Below are positions 36,256-38,101 of a stretch of 38,101 nt of DNA, one piece after another. The stretch is from assembly GCF_900103535.1 (NCBI RefSeq), contig NZ_FNHQ01000025.1:1-38101 (forward strand), read 5' to 3'. A program made the position numbers and the translations under genes. Under the pieces are notes generated by a model, which had not been told where the DNA came from, did not search any database, and was given only the letters and a program-made list of their open reading frames with translations. Position 1 is the first letter of the stretch; each line of letters begins with the position of its first letter. This DNA is from Megasphaera paucivorans. GTDB taxonomy: Bacteria; Bacillota; Negativicutes; Veillonellales; Megasphaeraceae.

Positions 36256-37656
36256 ATGTTCAACTTTTTACAACCAAAAAAATCTGCGGTACGAGTACCC
36301 GCAGATAAAGTAATGGACGTGTATAAAAAATACAGGCTATTAACTTTGATAGGTATTATTATTGGATATGCCAGTTTTTATGTAGTGCGAAATAATTTTG
36401 CATTGTCTACTCCTTTTTTAAAAGCTGATTTAAATCTTTCCGCTACAAGCATTGGATTGCTGAGTAGTTATATGCTGATTTCATATGGTCTTAGCAAAGG
36501 ATATATGAGCAGTTTGGCTGATAAGGCAGATCCTAAGAAATTCATGGCTCTCGGCTTAATTTTATGTGCATTAGTTAACGTGTTGATGGGATTTAGTATT
36601 AATTTTACGACGTTTACTATATTAGTTGTTATATTAGGGACTTTTCAAGGTATGGGAGTAGGACCTTGTTTTATATCTATGGCTAAATGGTATCCTAAAA
36701 AAGAACGAGGAATTGTAGGTGCTTTTTGGAATATATCTCATAATATTGGCGGTGGTATTGTAGCACCTGTTGTTACAGCTGGTTTTTTTATAGTTGGTGA
36801 AGATAATTGGCAGGCAGCGAGTTATATTGTTCCAGCTTGTGTAGCTTTAATCGGGGTTGTCGTTGTTTTATACTGTGTAAAAGGATCTCCTGTAAATGAA
36901 GGACTTCCTGATTTGCAGCATATTATGCCAGAAGATGACAATATCGACATGATGGAAAAAAATCAAGATGAAGTTCCAGAAAATATGAGTGCCTGGAAGT
37001 TATTTAAAACCTATGTTCTTCCAAATAAAAATGCTTGGTTTGTATCTTTTGTTGATACTTTTGTATATACTGTTCGTTTTGGTATGTTAACATGGCTTCC
37101 CATTTATTTATTACAAGTTAAGGGGTTTACTAAAGCAGAAATGGCCGTTGCTTTTTTGTTCTTTGAATGGGCGGCTATTCCGTCAACGATTTTTGCAGGA
37201 GTTATTTCTGATAAATTCTTTAAAGGATACCGGATGCCGCCGGCTATTATTAGTATGATACTTATCTTTTTCTGTATTATTGGTTATTGGAAAAGTGAAT
37301 CTTTGGCGACAACAACAATTTTTGCAGCAATTGTGGGTTGTTTGATTTATATTCCTCAATTTTTAGCTTCCGTGCAGACTATGGAAATAGTCCCATCATA
37401 TGCGGTAGGTTCAGCTGTTGGATTACGTGGTTTTATGAGCTATGTTGTAGGGGCATCTATTGGAACTAGTCTTTTTGGGGTGGCTGTGGATCATATTGGC
37501 TGGGATGGTGGTTTCTATATTCTTTTTGCAGCAGTTATTCTTTGCATATTGTTTTGTTTGCTAACGCACCATGGTGCAAAACAATTACATAAAGAAAGTT
37601 TAGAACGCCGTAAAGAAAAAGATACAGTACCTGTCTCTCCCTCATTATCTCATTAA
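36256..37656 (+). CDS. Organophosphate:phosphate antiporter (OPA) family MFS transporter
   Basis: This 466-residue inner-membrane protein has about 12 hydrophobic segments. The N-terminal KKYRLLTLIGIIIGYASFYVVRNNFALSTPFL, and YMLISYGLSKGYMSSLADKADPKKFMALGL, are hallmarks of the OPA family (GlpT, UhpT, PgtP, UhpC). These proteins exchange phosphate for glycerol-3-phosphate, hexose-6-phosphate or phosphoglycerates. The conserved arginine of the first helix (VVRNN) and FWNISHNIGGGI are present. It lies after the binding protein-kinase-regulator series and is probably its output. It could be a transporter or a UhpC-like receptor, but being downstream of the regulator favours transport. The GAGGTGAG ribosome site is good. 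Confidence 0.9.
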   Translation: MFNFLQPKKSAVRVPADKVMDVYKKYRLLTLIGIIIGYASFYVVRNNFALSTPFLKADLNLSATSIGLLSSYMLISYGLSKGYMSSLADKADPKKFMALGLILCALVNVLMGFSINFTTFTILVVILGTFQGMGVGPCFISMAKWYPKKERGIVGAFWNISHNIGGGIVAPVVTAGFFIVGEDNWQAASYIVPACVALIGVVVVLYCVKGSPVNEGLPDLQHIMPEDDNIDMMEKNQDEVPENMSAWKLFKTYVLPNKNAWFVSFVDTFVYTVRFGMLTWLPIYLLQVKGFTKAEMAVAFLFFEWAAIPSTIFAGVISDKFFKGYRMPPAIISMILIFFCIIGYWKSESLATTTIFAAIVGCLIYIPQFLASVQTMEIVPSYAVGSAVGLRGFMSYVVGASIGTSLFGVAVDHIGWDGGFYILFAAVILCILFCLLTHHGAKQLHKESLERRKEKDTVPVSPSLSH

Positions 37657-37672
37657 TGTAAAAAATTATTAT

Positions 37673-37741
37673 ATCATAGCAATTTATGTTTCATTCCATT
37701 GTCTATTCTGGAAAAAAACAAAAGTTGCTATGATTTTTTTT
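37673..37741 (+). terminator. Long imperfect terminator after the OPA transporter gene
   Basis: ATCATAGCAA (37673-37682) pairs with TTGCTATGAT (37725-37734). Pairing continues inward with interruptions (TTTATGTTT with AAACAAAAG), and eight T follow. An IS30-type element begins within about 20 bp of it. Confidence 0.75.
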
Positions 37742-37749
37742 ATATCTTG

Positions 37750-38101
37750 AATTGTAAAATGAAGTGCGACAAGTAATAAAAATAGCTCATAGAGCTGACC
37801 TCGTGTAAAATGAAGTTACCACACACCATTAAACGGAGGTTATCTTATGAGCTACCACCATTTTAGCATGTTTGACCGTGCGCGTATACAAGCACTTCAT
37901 ACTCTTGGTTATTCAACTAGACAAATTGCTATACAGACAGGACGACATCATTCGAGTATCGAACGGGAATTAGTTCGTAACACAACAAAAGATATCTATA
38001 TAGCAGAGGAGGCTCATCAATGCTATAAAAAGCGAAGAATCCATTCCAAACCTCGTGGCAAGTATGATAAAACTATCGCGGCTATAGTGGAAGAAAAACT
38101 G
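37750..38101 (+). mobile_element. IS30-family insertion sequence, left end only
   Basis: The noncoding end before the transposase contains a 12-bp direct repeat GTAAAATGAAGT (37754-37765 and 37805-37816) and a small AGCTC/GAGCT hairpin between the copies. These are plausible transposase-binding sites. The exact left boundary near 37750 is an estimate because the right end lies outside the window. Confidence 0.7.
37847..38101 (+). CDS. IS30-family transposase, N-terminal part (cut by window edge)
   Basis: The 85 residues visible begin MSYHHFSMFDRARIQALHTL and continue GYSTRQIAIQTGRHHSSIER, an IS30-type helix-turn-helix (HTH_38) that binds element ends. The DDE catalytic core would lie beyond the window. 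GGAGG with good spacing precedes the ATG, and the frame is open to the last base, so the copy may be intact. IS30-family elements often choose palindromic or hairpin-rich targets, in keeping with its place right after a terminator. Confidence 0.9.
   Translation, partial: MSYHHFSMFDRARIQALHTLGYSTRQIAIQTGRHHSSIERELVRNTTKDIYIAEEAHQCYKKRRIHSKPRGKYDKTIAAIVEEKL

Overview
This window spans a bacterial chromosomal replication origin and about 13 kb (left) and 25 kb (right) around it. The gene order rpmH-rnpA-yidD-yidC-jag-mnmE-mnmG-rsmG (leftward) and dnaA-dnaN-yaaA-recF-dciA-like-remB-gyrB (rightward) is the classic Bacillota oriC neighbourhood. The AT-rich composition, the zinc-ribbon DciA-like protein next to a RemB-type protein, the short YidC and the fermentative gene content suggest a low-GC Bacillota anaerobe, probably Negativicutes (Veillonella/Dialister/Megasphaera relatives). 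The taxonomic placement is inference, not proof.

Left part (1-5100): a truncated CaiB/BaiF-type CoA transferase of clearly higher GC than everything else, a long AT-rich gap, a secreted L,D-transpeptidase, a FadR-type GntR regulator, and an oxalate/formate-antiporter-family (OFA) MFS transporter. The transporter has its own strong promoter and a leader that folds as a ZTP (pfl) riboswitch overlapping an intrinsic terminator. This links it to one-carbon/purine status and makes formate a plausible substrate.

Centre (5100-19160): ribosome, tRNA-modification and membrane-insertion genes run left from a sigma-70-type promoter before rpmH (which starts with TTG). Replication genes run right. DnaA boxes cluster on both sides of dnaA: upstream as a 19-bp-arm inverted repeat carrying two convergent perfect boxes plus one more perfect box, and downstream as one perfect and several degenerate boxes followed by a DnaA-trio-like triplet run. 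This suggests a bipartite origin of the Bacillus subtilis kind.

Right part (19160-32960): two PLP aminotransferases flanking alanine racemase, a CNNM/CBS membrane protein, gpsA, lipoate-protein ligase, a DMT-family permease, then citrate synthase + isocitrate dehydrogenase divergent from an aconitase-family hydratase. Those three enzymes form the oxidative TCA branch to 2-oxoglutarate, used by fermenters to make glutamate. Two copies of a 54-bp palindromic element with IS3-like TG...CA ends sit inside the terminator hairpins after the permease/icd pair and after the aconitase.

Far right (33100-38101): a periplasmic PhnD-like binding protein (frame broken at an A8 tract), a NarX/UhpB-type sensor kinase, a NarL/UhpA-type response regulator and an organophosphate:phosphate antiporter (OPA) family transporter. 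Together they look like a ligand-sensing and uptake module comparable in logic to UhpABCT or PgtABCP but built from a different mix of parts. The window ends inside an IS30-family transposase inserted just past the terminator of that module.
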